From: JBBQAA01 sp038276395
GTDB lineage: Bacteria > Actinomycetota > Thermoleophilia > Solirubrobacterales > Solirubrobacteraceae
DNA length: 64,000 nt
Assembly: GCA_038276395.1 (NCBI GenBank)
Contig: JBBQAA010000055.1
Location: forward strand, 1 to 64,000
Direction of reading: 5' to 3'
The notes under the pieces were generated by a model that searched no databases, was not told where the DNA came from, and saw only the letters and a program-made list of their open reading frames with translations. Each line of letters opens with the position of its first letter. The first letter of the stretch is position 1. Shown here one piece after another: positions 18,123-25,811 of the stretch. The translations under genes were made by a program, and so were the position numbers.

Positions 18123-19265
18123 ATGCGCACGCTCCGTCCCCTGCTCCTGCTCCTGCTCGTCGCGGGCGCCCTCGCGCCCGCCGCCGCCCACGCCGCGCCG
18201 CGGACGGTCTGGCTCTGCCGCCCGGGCCTCGCGCAGAATCCGTGCGCCCAGAGCCAGCGGACGACGGACTTCGCGCCCGGCGGCCGCAAGCTCCGGGTCC
18301 ACGGCGTGACGCCGGGCAAGCGCCGGATCGACTGCTTCTACGTCTACCCGACCGTCAGCGACCAGAAGAGCGACCTGGCCACGCTCCGGATCGATCCCGA
18401 GGAGCGCTCGATCGCCCTCTACCAGGCCTCGCGCTACTCCCGCGAGTGCCGGGTCTTCGCGCCCATATACCGCCAGCACACGATCGCCTGGCTGCTCAAG
18501 CGCGAGCAGGGCAAGGTCAGCGGGCCGCTGATCGCCCCGGAGTCGCTGGCCGACGTCAGACGGGCCTTCTCCTCCTACCTGAAGCACGACAACCACGGTC
18601 GCGGCTTCGTGCTCATCGGCCACTCCCAGGGCTCCTACCTCCTGCGTCAGTTCATCGCCAAGGAGATCGACCCGAAGCCGGCGCTCCGGCGGCGGCTGGT
18701 CTCGGCGATCCTGCTCGGCGGCAACGTGCTCGTGCGCAAGGGGTCCGACGTCGGCGGGGACTTCCGGCACATCCGCGCCTGCCACACGCGGTTCGAGCTC
18801 GGCTGCGTCATCGCCTTCTCGACCTACAACGCGCCCCCGCCGCCGGACTCGCTGTTCGGCCGGCCGGCGTCGCCCACCCTCGGCGGCGCCGCGCCCAAGG
18901 GGGTTCGGGTGCTGTGCACGAGCCCGGCCGCGCTCGGCGGCGGGGCGGGGCTCACGACGACGCAGTACCCGACCGCCCCCTTCGCCCCGGGCACGGTGAT
19001 CGGCGGCGCGGTGGTGATCCTCGGCAACCAGCTACCGAAGGCGATGACGCCGTGGGTCTCGGTGACCGGGTCCTACTCCGCGCGCTGCGTGACGCAGAAC
19101 GGCGCGAGCGTGCTCCGCGTCACCGAGCGCAAGGGCACGCCCAAGCTGAAGCCCTCGCCCGACCCGCGGTGGGGCCTGCACCTCGTCGACGCCAACGTGG
19201 CGCTCGGCCAGCTCGTCGACATCGTGCGCTCCGAGGCCGCGGCCTACGCCCGGGCGCGGGGGTAG
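18123..19265 (+). CDS. DUF3089-type secreted alpha/beta-hydrolase-like protein
   Basis: The ATG at 18123 begins a clean signal peptide (MRTLRP, Leu-rich core, AHA cleavage) and follows a TACCGT box by 7 nt; the in-frame start at 18072 would overlap the previous gene. The 380-residue protein has the DUF3089 hallmarks DCFYVYPTVS near the N-terminus, RVFAPIYRQ, and the nucleophile elbow LIGHSQGSYLL. Relatives are uncharacterised, lysophospholipase-like lipases. Several cysteine pairs fit an extracytoplasmic protein. Confidence 0.85.
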   Translation: MRTLRPLLLLLLVAGALAPAAAHAAPRTVWLCRPGLAQNPCAQSQRTTDFAPGGRKLRVHGVTPGKRRIDCFYVYPTVSDQKSDLATLRIDPEERSIALYQASRYSRECRVFAPIYRQHTIAWLLKREQGKVSGPLIAPESLADVRRAFSSYLKHDNHGRGFVLIGHSQGSYLLRQFIAKEIDPKPALRRRLVSAILLGGNVLVRKGSDVGGDFRHIRACHTRFELGCVIAFSTYNAPPPPDSLFGRPASPTLGGAAPKGVRVLCTSPAALGGGAGLTTTQYPTAPFAPGTVIGGAVVILGNQLPKAMTPWVSVTGSYSARCVTQNGASVLRVTERKGTPKLKPSPDPRWGLHLVDANVALGQLVDIVRSEAAAYARARG

Positions 19266-19268
19266 GAG

Positions 19269-19670
19269 ATGGACGCGCCCGACGACTTCGCCCCCTACCC
19301 GAACCAGGGCCCTTTCCTGGAGCAGATCGGGCCGATCCTGGTGCGCGACGGAGGCGAGGAGCTCGTGCTCGGCCTGCGCGCGGAGGAGCGCCACGCCAAC
19401 CACCGCGGGACCGTGCAGGGCGGCCTGCTCTCGACCTTCGTCGACTTCGCGCTCGGCCGGGCGATCGAGGCCGACGCCGACGACGGGAAGGATCGCGCCA
19501 CCGTCTCGCTCACCGTCGACTACCTCAAGGCGGCCAAGCCGGGGGACTGGATCGAGTCCCGCACGCGCGTGGATCGCGTGGGGGGGACGCTCTCCTTCGC
19601 CGACTGCTCGCTCGAGGTCGACGGGCAGGAGATCGTCCGCGGTCGCGCCGTGTGGGTCGTCGCGGGCTGA
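19269..19670 (+). CDS. PaaI-type hotdog thioesterase
   Basis: 133 residues with the hotdog helix NHRGTVQGGLLSTFVDFALG, in which the HG(G)xxxxxxD pattern of PaaI-family acyl-CoA thioesterases can be seen, followed by strands ATVSLTVDYLKAAKPGDWIE. It hydrolyses acyl- or aryl-CoA in the cytosol; the substrate is not evident. It starts 4 nt after the DUF3089 gene and is followed 8 nt later by a SixA-like gene, so the three may share a transcript. Confidence 0.88.
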   Translation: MDAPDDFAPYPNQGPFLEQIGPILVRDGGEELVLGLRAEERHANHRGTVQGGLLSTFVDFALGRAIEADADDGKDRATVSLTVDYLKAAKPGDWIESRTRVDRVGGTLSFADCSLEVDGQEIVRGRAVWVVAG

Positions 19671-19677
19671 GGCTCCG

Positions 19678-20163
19678 GTGGCGAGGGTCGAGCTCTGGCT
19701 GCTGCGCCACGGCGACGCCGAGGACGAGAACCCCGAGGCGCCCGGCGAGGACGCCGCCCGGCGGCTGACGCCGAAGGGGGAGGAGCAGGCCGCCGCCGCC
19801 GCGCGCGCGCTCCGCGCGCTCGACCGCGGCTTCCTGCGGGTGCTCTGCAGCCCGCGCGTGCGCGCGCGGGAGACTGCCGCGCCGGTCGCGGCGGCGCTCG
19901 GCCGGCCGCTCGAGGAGCACGCGCCGCTGGCCGGGGGCTTCGGCGTCGGCGAGACGGCGGCGGTCCTCCGCGCGCTGCCCGAGCCCGGGCGGGTCCTGCT
20001 CGTCGGCCACGAGCCGGATCTCTCGGAGCTCGTGGAGGCCCTCACCGGCGCGCGGGTGGCGATGCGCAAGGGCGGGCTCGCCGCGGTGCGGCTCGAGGGT
20101 GACGGTCACGCGGAGCTCGTCGCGCTCCTGCGCCCGGGCGAGCTCGCGGCGATCGCGGGCTGA
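19678..20163 (+). CDS. SixA-type phosphohistidine phosphatase (histidine phosphatase family)
   Basis: 161 residues. The RHG signature is LLRHGDAEDE at residues 8-17, followed by RLTPKGEEQA, the second basic patch CSPRVRARETA, and the catalytic-core LVGHEPDLSELV. The missing acid/insert regions and the short length match SixA rather than phosphoglycerate mutases. SixA removes phosphate from phosphohistidine of signalling or PTS proteins; partners here are unknown. The GTG start sits just before the core strand. Confidence 0.85.
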   Translation: MARVELWLLRHGDAEDENPEAPGEDAARRLTPKGEEQAAAAARALRALDRGFLRVLCSPRVRARETAAPVAAALGRPLEEHAPLAGGFGVGETAAVLRALPEPGRVLLVGHEPDLSELVEALTGARVAMRKGGLAAVRLEGDGHAELVALLRPGELAAIAG

Positions 20164-20180
20164 CCCGCCCGCCGCGCCAG

Positions 20181-20253
20181 AGCCGGAGAGGGGGATCGAA
20201 CCCCTGGCCTTCCGCTTACAAGGCGGATGCTCTACCAGCTGAGCTACTCCGGC
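20181..20253 (-). tRNA. tRNA-Thr (anticodon TGT)
   Basis: Read on the minus strand, a full cloverleaf: acceptor GCCGGAG pairs with CTCCGGC plus discriminator T, a D-arm with GCTCAGCTGGTAGAGC, an anticodon stem TCCGC/GCGGA around loop CTTGTAA (anticodon TGT, reading ACA), and a T-arm AGGGG-TTCGATC-CCCCT. All stems pair. The 3' CCA is not encoded. Confidence 0.98.
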
Positions 20254-20311
20254 ACGCCGGGGGATGCTAAGCGCTCCCGGACCCGCCCGCCGGCGCTCGC
20301 GCGCACCCCGC

Positions 20312-21214
20312 CTACTCCGCCTCGCCGGCCTGGTGGCGCTCCCACCACTCGAGCGTGTCGGCCGCCGTCCGCGCCAGCGGGATCTCCGGCTCCCAGCCCG
20401 TGGCGGCGCGAAGCTTCTCCGGCGAGCCGTAGAGGTCGGGGACCTCGTGGGCGCGGACCCGCGCGGGGTCCTCCTCGTGGCGGATCTCGCGCCCCGCGGC
20501 CTGGCCGAGCAGGCCGACGAGCTCGGCGATCGCCGCCGAGCGGCCCGAGCAGACGTTGTAGGCCTCGCCCGGCTCGCCCCGCTCGGCGAGCAGCCGGTAG
20601 GCGTGCGCGACGTCGCGGACGTCGGTGAAGTCCCGGCGCGTGGTCAGGCGGCCCGTGCGGATGGTCTCCGTGCCCTCGGCGATCTGGCGCGCGAAGGAGG
20701 AGAGGGCGAAGATGTCGGCCTGACCCGGCCCCGCGTGGTTGAACGCGCGCGCGACGACGACCGCGAGGCCGTGGGCGTCGGCGTAGAGACCGCCGAGGAG
20801 ATCCGCCGTGGCCTTGGAGACCGCGTAGGGGTTCTGGGGGCGCAGCGGGGCCGTCTCGCGCACCGGCACGTCGGCCGGCGCGCCGTACACCTCCCCGGAA
20901 GAGACGAGCAGGACGCGGGCCCGCGGCGCCTCGCCGCGCACGGCCTCGAGCACGCTCAGGGTGAGGTCGGCGTTGTCGGCGAGGACGGCGGCGGGGTCCT
21001 CCCACGAGCGCCCGACCGAGGACAGCGCGGCCAGGTGGTAGACGACCTCCGGCGCGATCGCGCGCACCGCCTCCCGCGTCGCGCGCGGGTCGCGCAGGTC
21101 CGTGCCCGAGGAGCGGGAGAGCCCGACGACGTCCTCCCCCGCCTCAACGCAGGCGCGCGCCAAGTGCGCCCCGGCGAAGCCGGTGGCGCCGGTGATGAGG
21201 ACGCGGCGGCTCAG
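20312..21214 (-). CDS. NAD-dependent sugar epimerase/dehydratase (extended SDR, GDP-mannose 4,6-dehydratase-like)
   Basis: The Rossmann loop RRVLITGATGFAGAHLA lies upstream of the first ATG (21163), so the gene must begin earlier. The only nearby in-frame candidate is a CTG at 21214, 8 nt inside the gap after the upstream stop; this gives 300 residues. Further motifs are VVYHLAALSSVGRSW, LLVSSGEVYG, the active-site NPYAVSK (Tyr/Lys), DFTDVRDVAHAY and YNVCSGRS, all typical of GDP-mannose 4,6-dehydratase/RMD relatives. It probably makes or reduces a nucleotide sugar for surface glycans. Confidence 0.87.
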   Translation of the reverse strand: MSRRVLITGATGFAGAHLARACVEAGEDVVGLSRSSGTDLRDPRATREAVRAIAPEVVYHLAALSSVGRSWEDPAAVLADNADLTLSVLEAVRGEAPRARVLLVSSGEVYGAPADVPVRETAPLRPQNPYAVSKATADLLGGLYADAHGLAVVVARAFNHAGPGQADIFALSSFARQIAEGTETIRTGRLTTRRDFTDVRDVAHAYRLLAERGEPGEAYNVCSGRSAAIAELVGLLGQAAGREIRHEEDPARVRAHEVPDLYGSPEKLRAATGWEPEIPLARTAADTLEWWERHQAGEAE

Positions 21215-21221
21215 GACCTCG

Positions 21222-21755
21222 TCACGGCCGGGCGAGGAGGGCGTCGTCGAGCGAGCCGTGCCCGTTGGTCGAGACGACCGCGCTGAAGTCGGCGGGCTCG
21301 TCGTCCTCCGGCTCGTTCAGGCGCCGCTCGAGCTCGCCGAGCACGAGCCCGAAGAGGAGGTGGCGCCAGGCCGCCTGCCAGAACGCGGGGCGGTTGCCCG
21401 TCAGCGCGGGGAGCTCGCGGCGCGCCGGATGGAAGCGGTCGCTGAGCCGGCCGAGCGGCCACAGCGCGAGGTGCTCGAGGAGCCCCGCGGCGGGGCCGCG
21501 CAGCGGCGCGGGGATCGGCGCGAGCGGCGCGAGGTTCGCGTAGAGCGCGCCGAAGAGCGCTCCGTTCTGCAGGTGCAGGGCGAGACCGGCGCCCGGCCAG
21601 GCCCCGCTCTCGGTCACGAGCTTGCCGAGCAGCTCGACGTCGTCGTAGCCCGAGGCGAAGAGCTCCTTGTCGAGCGGCTGCTGCAGCGCCCAGACGCCCG
21701 CCGCGACCGATCCCGCGAGGGCGCCGCGGAGCGTGCGGGTGGCGGTCGGGCCCAT
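21222..21755 (-). CDS. hypothetical membrane-associated protein
   Basis: 177 residues from the ATG at 21755, which a TACAGT hexamer precedes by 9 nt. Two or three moderately hydrophobic segments are visible (ALAGSVAAGVWALQQ, ALHLQNGALFGALYANLAPL, WRHLLFGLVLGEL). The C-terminus is acidic and soluble. I do not recognise the family. It is 7 nt upstream of the epimerase on the same strand, so the two are probably an operon. Confidence 0.6.
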   Translation of the reverse strand: MGPTATRTLRGALAGSVAAGVWALQQPLDKELFASGYDDVELLGKLVTESGAWPGAGLALHLQNGALFGALYANLAPLAPIPAPLRGPAAGLLEHLALWPLGRLSDRFHPARRELPALTGNRPAFWQAAWRHLLFGLVLGELERRLNEPEDDEPADFSAVVSTNGHGSLDDALLARP

Positions 21756-21807
21756 GCTCGCCTCACTGTAACGAGGCCGCGCGCCGGGGGGTATCTGGGA
21801 GCGGAAG

Positions 21808-22248
21808 ATGGCCGACGCCGACGCCCTGCATCGCCGCGCCCGGGAGCGGGGGGTCTACTGGATCCTGCGCGGGTTCCTGCAGCCGTTCTTCCACCTCTAC
21901 TTCCGCCTCAGCCGGATCGGCCGCGAGCACATCCCGGAGGGCCCCGTGCTCTTCGCCGCCAACCACCGCTCCTTCCTCGATCCGTTCGTCATCGCCACGA
22001 TCGCACGGCGGCCGATGTACTACGTGGCCAAGCGCGAGCTGTTCGAGGCGAGCCGTCTGCAGGGCTGGCTCCTGAACGCGCTCGGCGCCTTCCCCGTGGA
22101 TCGCGGCCACGGCGACGCCGCCTCGATCGAGACGGCCCGGGCGATCCTCGCGCGCGGCGACTCCGTGCTCATCTTCCCCGAGGGGACCCGCGTACGCCCG
22201 GGGCCGCTCGGCCGCACCCGCCGCGGCGTAGGCGCACGGGTGGTTTAG
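21808..22248 (+). pseudogene. 1-acylglycerol-3-phosphate acyltransferase (PlsC), C-terminally truncated
   Basis: A 146-residue frame holds the N-terminal part of PlsC: motif I NHRSFLD (H-x4-D), the middle AKRELFEASRLQGWLLNALGAFPVDRG, and motif III IFPEGTRVRPGPLG. It then stops at GVGARVV; the usual following strand with motif IV (APVVPVAV) and some 60-80 more residues are absent. The stop codon TAG is part of the putative -10 box of the next gene. Two of three acyl-transfer motifs remain, but a functional fold seems unlikely. Confidence 0.6.
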
Positions 22249-22251
22249 CCT
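22246..22251 (+). promoter_or_regulatory. putative -10 box (TAGCCT) of the first sigma-factor gene
   Basis: TAGCCT includes the stop codon of the truncated plsC gene and ends 7 nt before the ATG at 22259. There is no Shine-Dalgarno. Confidence 0.42.
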
Positions 22252-22258
22252 CCATGCG

Positions 22259-22816
22259 ATGGCACCGGGCCACCCCAGCGAGACCAGCGGCAAGACCGAG
22301 CTCGATCGCCAGTTCACCGAGCTCTACCGTGACCACCTCCGCGACGTCTACTCCTACTCCTACTACCGCGTGGGCAACCACCACGACGCCGAGGACCTCA
22401 CCGAGCAGACCTTCCTGCAGGCCTACCGCCACCTCGAGCGCGCGCTGCGCGAGTCCGAGGGCCGCCCGCTGCGCCCCTGGCTCATCCGCATCGCCCACAA
22501 CCTCGCGGCCAACCTCTACCGCGACCGCTCCCGCAAGCCGACCTCGGCGCTCGAGGACACGACCGTCCTCGCGGCGCCCCACACGACCGAGGACCTGGCC
22601 GCGGGGCGGGAGGAGCTCCGCCACATCCTCGAGGCCGTCGACCAGCTCCCCGGCGACCGGCGGGAGGCGCTGATCATGCGCTTCGCCCTGGGCATGGACA
22701 ACCGGGAGATCGCCCGCGCGCTCGGCAGAACCGACGGCGCGGCCAATGTCCTCATCCACCGCGCGATCAAGCAGCTCGAGGAGCGCGTCGGCGAGCGCCG
22801 GGGGACGGTGGCGTGA
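22259..22816 (+). CDS. ECF-type sigma-70 family RNA polymerase sigma factor
   Basis: 185 residues. Region 2: FTELYRDHLRDVYSYSYYRVGN, HDAEDLTEQTFLQAYRHL and RPWLIRIAHNLAANLYRDRSR. Region 4: LPGDRREALIMRFALGMDNREIARALGRTDGAANVLIHRAIKQLEE. No region 1.1 or 3, as in ECF factors. Its stop overlaps the GTG of a small transmembrane protein, which may be the cognate regulator. A second sigma/anti-sigma pair follows directly. Confidence 0.9.
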   Translation: MAPGHPSETSGKTELDRQFTELYRDHLRDVYSYSYYRVGNHHDAEDLTEQTFLQAYRHLERALRESEGRPLRPWLIRIAHNLAANLYRDRSRKPTSALEDTTVLAAPHTTEDLAAGREELRHILEAVDQLPGDRREALIMRFALGMDNREIARALGRTDGAANVLIHRAIKQLEERVGERRGTVA

Positions 22817-23166
22817 GCGCCGGCTCCCCCGACTTCGAGGCGCTCCTGCGCCAGGCGCTGCGGCCGCTCGAGCCGCCGGCCGAGCTCGCCGCGCGCCTGG
22901 AGACGACGCTCAGCGAGCTGACCGAGCTGGCCCAGGACGAGCTCGACGCGTGGGAGCTCGGCGCCATGCGCGACCCGCGCAACTGGGTGCGCCCGGTGGC
23001 GGCGGCGGTCATCGGCGGGACGGCCGGCTCGGCGCTCCTCGCCCTGCGCATCCGTCGCACGCACCGCCGGCGCCACGCCGCCTCCTCCGATCTGCTCGAC
23101 CTCGCGGGCCGCACGCTCTCCGATGCGGCGGGCGAGGCCCGGCGCATCTTCGAGCGCCGTGGCTGA
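22813..23166 (+). CDS. small membrane protein coupled to a sigma factor (possible anti-sigma)
   Basis: 117 residues, GTG start overlapping the sigma-factor stop by 4 nt. Residues 1-55 are acidic and helical (LRQALRPLEPPAELAARLETTLSE); one transmembrane helix follows (VRPVAAAVIGGTAGSALLAL), then a basic segment and a helical tail. It lacks the HxxxCxxC zinc motif of classical anti-sigma factors. The overlap and topology (cytosolic N-terminus, single helix) suggest a membrane-bound regulator of the upstream sigma factor; that is inference. Confidence 0.55.
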   Translation: MSAGSPDFEALLRQALRPLEPPAELAARLETTLSELTELAQDELDAWELGAMRDPRNWVRPVAAAVIGGTAGSALLALRIRRTHRRRHAASSDLLDLAGRTLSDAAGEARRIFERRG

Positions 23167-23199
23167 TCCGGTTTCCGGCACCGGCCGTAGCACAAGGGG

Positions 23200-23796
23200 A
23201 TGGATCTCGCGAACGCCACGGCCTCCGACCTCGCCCGCCTGGCCGACGAGGATCTCATGCCGCTCGTGCAGGAAGGGCGCTCGGCGGCCTTCGAGGTCGT
23301 CTACGACCGCCACGCGAACGTCGCCTTCTCCCTCGCCTACCGGATCGCGGGCAAGCGCAACCAGGCCGAGGACGTCGTGCAGGAGGCGTTCCTCTCCGTC
23401 TGGCGCAGCGGCGGGCGCTACGACCGCAGCCGCGGCTCGGTCCGCACGTGGATCCTCGGCATCGTCCACAACCGCGCGATCGATCAGCTCCGCCGCAACT
23501 ACGTGCACGACCGCCGGCGCGCGAGCGACGCGGCCTCCGAGGCGATCGAGGAGATGCTCGAGGCGCCCGAGCAGACCGACACCGAGGTCGCCCGGCGCGA
23601 CGAGGCGGGCGCCGTGCGCACCGCGCTGGCCGAGCTGCCCTCCGAGCAGGCGCGCGTGGTCGAGCTGGCCTTCTTCGGCGGCTTCACGCACACGGAGATC
23701 GCCGACCTCCTCGACTCCCCGGTGGGCACGGTCAAGGGCCGGATGCGGCTGGGGATGGCCAAGCTCGCCAAGGCGCTCAAGGAGCGGGTCGCGTGA
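23200..23796 (+). CDS. ECF sigma factor (SigK-like)
   Basis: 198 residues with region 2 (YDRHANVAFSLAYRIAG, QAEDVVQEAFLSVWRSGG, SVRTWILGIVHNRAIDQLRR) and region 4 (ELPSEQARVVELAFFGGFTHTEIADLLDSPVGTVKGRMRLGMAKL). Its last codon overlaps the GTG of a zinc-finger anti-sigma gene with an RskA domain, the standard layout of SigK/RskA-type pairs that respond to envelope or oxidative signals. Confidence 0.93.
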   Translation: MDLANATASDLARLADEDLMPLVQEGRSAAFEVVYDRHANVAFSLAYRIAGKRNQAEDVVQEAFLSVWRSGGRYDRSRGSVRTWILGIVHNRAIDQLRRNYVHDRRRASDAASEAIEEMLEAPEQTDTEVARRDEAGAVRTALAELPSEQARVVELAFFGGFTHTEIADLLDSPVGTVKGRMRLGMAKLAKALKERVA

Positions 23797-24545
23797 GCGA
23801 GGAGCGCTCCTACCGCGAGGCGCTCGCCGCCTACGCCCTGCACGCCCTGCCCGAGGACGAGGTGCCGGGGCTCCTGGCCCACCTCGAGGGCTGCGCCGAC
23901 TGCCGCGCCGAGCTCGAGGCGCACTGCGAGGTGCGCAACGCGATGGCCGTCGCGCTGCCCCGGCACGTCGCGCCGCCCGCGCTGCGCGACCGCGTCATGC
24001 GCACCGTCCGCGCCGAGGCCGAGCTCCTGCGCGCCGCCGGCCCCGAGGCCGACCGCGCGCCGGCGCCGGCGTCACGGCGCCGCCGCTGGCGGCTCGGGCC
24101 GCTCGACTTCGGGCCGCTCGGCGGGCTGGTGGCCGGCGCCGTCGTCGCCATCGTCGCGGTGCTCGGCTTCGCGCTCGGCTCGGGCGGTGGCGGCAGCAGC
24201 CCCGCGGGCCCGCCCGCGCGCACCGTGCGCGCGCAGATCCTCCAGGGCGCGGGCCCCCGGGCCTCCGGTCGGATCGAGGAGCGGGGCAAGGAGGCGACGC
24301 TCCACGTGGCCGGGTTCCGCCCGGCCGGTCCGGGTCGCGTCTACCAGGTGTGGCTGAAGCCCGCGCCGAAGGCCGCGCTGCGGCCGACGGGCGTGCTCTT
24401 CACCGTGGGCAAGGACGGCCGTGCCGCCGCCGAGCTGCCTGCCGCGGCGCGGCGCGCCTACCGCGTGCTGGTCTCCTCGGAGCTCGCCGGCGGCTCACCG
24501 TCGGGGCAGCCGACGCGGCCGCCCGTGCTCCAGTCCGCCTTGTAG
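23793..24545 (+). CDS. anti-sigma factor, RskA family
   Basis: 250 residues, GTG start in a 4-nt overlap with the sigma-factor stop. The N-terminal anti-sigma domain has H-x3-C-x2-C (AHLEGCADCRAELE). A single transmembrane helix (LGGLVAGAVVAIVAVLGFAL) is followed by a Gly/Ser linker and an extracytoplasmic RskA domain ending VYQVWLKPAPKA...LFTVGKDGRAAAELP. It should hold its sigma factor at the membrane until proteolysis; the rhomboid protease gene right after it is a tempting but unproven partner. Confidence 0.92.
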   Translation: MSEERSYREALAAYALHALPEDEVPGLLAHLEGCADCRAELEAHCEVRNAMAVALPRHVAPPALRDRVMRTVRAEAELLRAAGPEADRAPAPASRRRRWRLGPLDFGPLGGLVAGAVVAIVAVLGFALGSGGGGSSPAGPPARTVRAQILQGAGPRASGRIEERGKEATLHVAGFRPAGPGRVYQVWLKPAPKAALRPTGVLFTVGKDGRAAAELPAAARRAYRVLVSSELAGGSPSGQPTRPPVLQSAL

Positions 24546-24564
24546 CGTTCGCGAAGCGATCCCC

Positions 24565-25377
24565 GTGGCCGTCTGCTACCGCCATCCGGGCCGGGAGACC
24601 GGCGTCTCCTGCTCGAGCTGCGGACGCCAGATCTGCCCCCAGTGCATGACGCCGACGTCGGTCGGGATGCGCTGCCCGGAGTGCTCGCGGCAGAAGACGC
24701 AGGTGCGGACACTCCGCTCGCTGGGAGCGGACCCCGTCGCCACCTACGCGCTGATCGCGATGAACGTGCTCGTCTACGTCGGCTCGACGGTGGCGGGCGG
24801 CGGCCTCGCCGGCCGTGGCCGGGGGGACATCATCGTCAAGGGCGGGCTCTTCGGTCCCGCCATCCACGACGGTCACGAGTACTGGCGGATCCTCACGAGC
24901 GGATTCCTGCACGCGGGGCTGCTCCACCTGGCCTTCAACATGTTCTTCCTCTACATCCTCGGGGGGATGCTCGAGCCGGCGCTCGGCCGCGGGCGCTTCG
25001 TCGCGCTCTACTTCGTCTCGCTCATCGGCGGCTCGCTCGGCGCGCTGCTCATCACCCCCACGGCGCTGACCGTCGGCGCCTCGGGCGCCTGCTTCGGGGT
25101 GCTCGGCGGGGCGATCGCCGTGGCCATGGACCGGGGGATCCCGATCATGCAGTCCGGCCTCGGCACGACGGCGATCCTCAACCTCGGCCTGTCGATCGCG
25201 CTGCCAGGGATCTCCATCGGCGGCCACGTGGGCGGGCTCATCACCGGCTTCCTCGCCGGGGCGGCGATGGTCCGCTTCGGCGACCGCCGCGGGGCGGCGC
25301 CGGTGATCTACGCCGCCTCCGTGGTGATCGGCCTCGCGCTCTTCGCCGGCGCCGTGGCGGTCAGCGGCCGGACGTAG
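24565..25377 (+). CDS. rhomboid family intramembrane serine protease with N-terminal zinc ribbon
   Basis: 270 residues from the GTG at 24565; this start keeps the zinc-binding module CYRHPGRETGVSCSSCGRQI...CPQC...CPEC at residues 4-40. Six hydrophobic segments follow. The catalytic serine is in GASGACFG and the catalytic histidine in the last helices, SIGGHVGGLITGF; the preceding loop has HLAFNMFFLY (H-x3-N type). It cleaves transmembrane substrates within the bilayer. It starts 19 nt after the RskA anti-sigma gene. Confidence 0.92.
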   Translation: MAVCYRHPGRETGVSCSSCGRQICPQCMTPTSVGMRCPECSRQKTQVRTLRSLGADPVATYALIAMNVLVYVGSTVAGGGLAGRGRGDIIVKGGLFGPAIHDGHEYWRILTSGFLHAGLLHLAFNMFFLYILGGMLEPALGRGRFVALYFVSLIGGSLGALLITPTALTVGASGACFGVLGGAIAVAMDRGIPIMQSGLGTTAILNLGLSIALPGISIGGHVGGLITGFLAGAAMVRFGDRRGAAPVIYAASVVIGLALFAGAVAVSGRT

Positions 25378-25811
25378 GCCGCCGGCGCGCGGGGCCGGAG
25401 CTTCGCATAACGGATCTCCGGCCAGTCGCCGATAGAGGTGAGGAACCGTGTCTGGCCGGGACGAATATCCGACGGTGCGCGCCCGGGCAGCGCGCGCAGG
25501 AGGACGTCCTGGCCTTGCCACCCCGAGAGCCGGCCGGGGAGGAGAACGACCCGGGCGCCGGGGTCGAGCGCGAGCGCCCGGCGCGCCTCCTCCCGGCTCG
25601 GGGCGGGGAGTCTCTCGACTCGTCGCGAGCACGCGCGCCGGGCGCGCGAGCTGCGCGGCGACGGAGGGGAGATGCAGGCGATCTCCCCCGTCCGGGCGAT
25701 GACGGCGCGCCACGCCGGCCAGAGGGGGCCGAAGCCAGCGTCCGAGCCGTAGCCCTCGGCCGAGGAGTGGAGGACGAGGACCTCGCGGGCGACGCCGCCC
25801 GGCGCGCTCAC
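25308..25811 (-). pseudogene. glycosyltransferase (GT4-like) remnant with internal deletion
   Basis: The GTG at 25811 overlaps the stop of the gene before it (GTGA). The 167-residue frame begins EVLVLHSSAEGYGSD, the N-terminal Rossmann start of family-4 glycosyltransferases. After a short junction it jumps to the C-terminal domain PSREEARRALALDPGARVVLLPGRLSGWQGQDVLLRAL. Roughly 130-150 residues between these, and most of the UDP-sugar site after them, are missing. The end runs 70 nt antisense into the rhomboid gene. The frame stays open, so a short protein could still be made. Confidence 0.65.
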
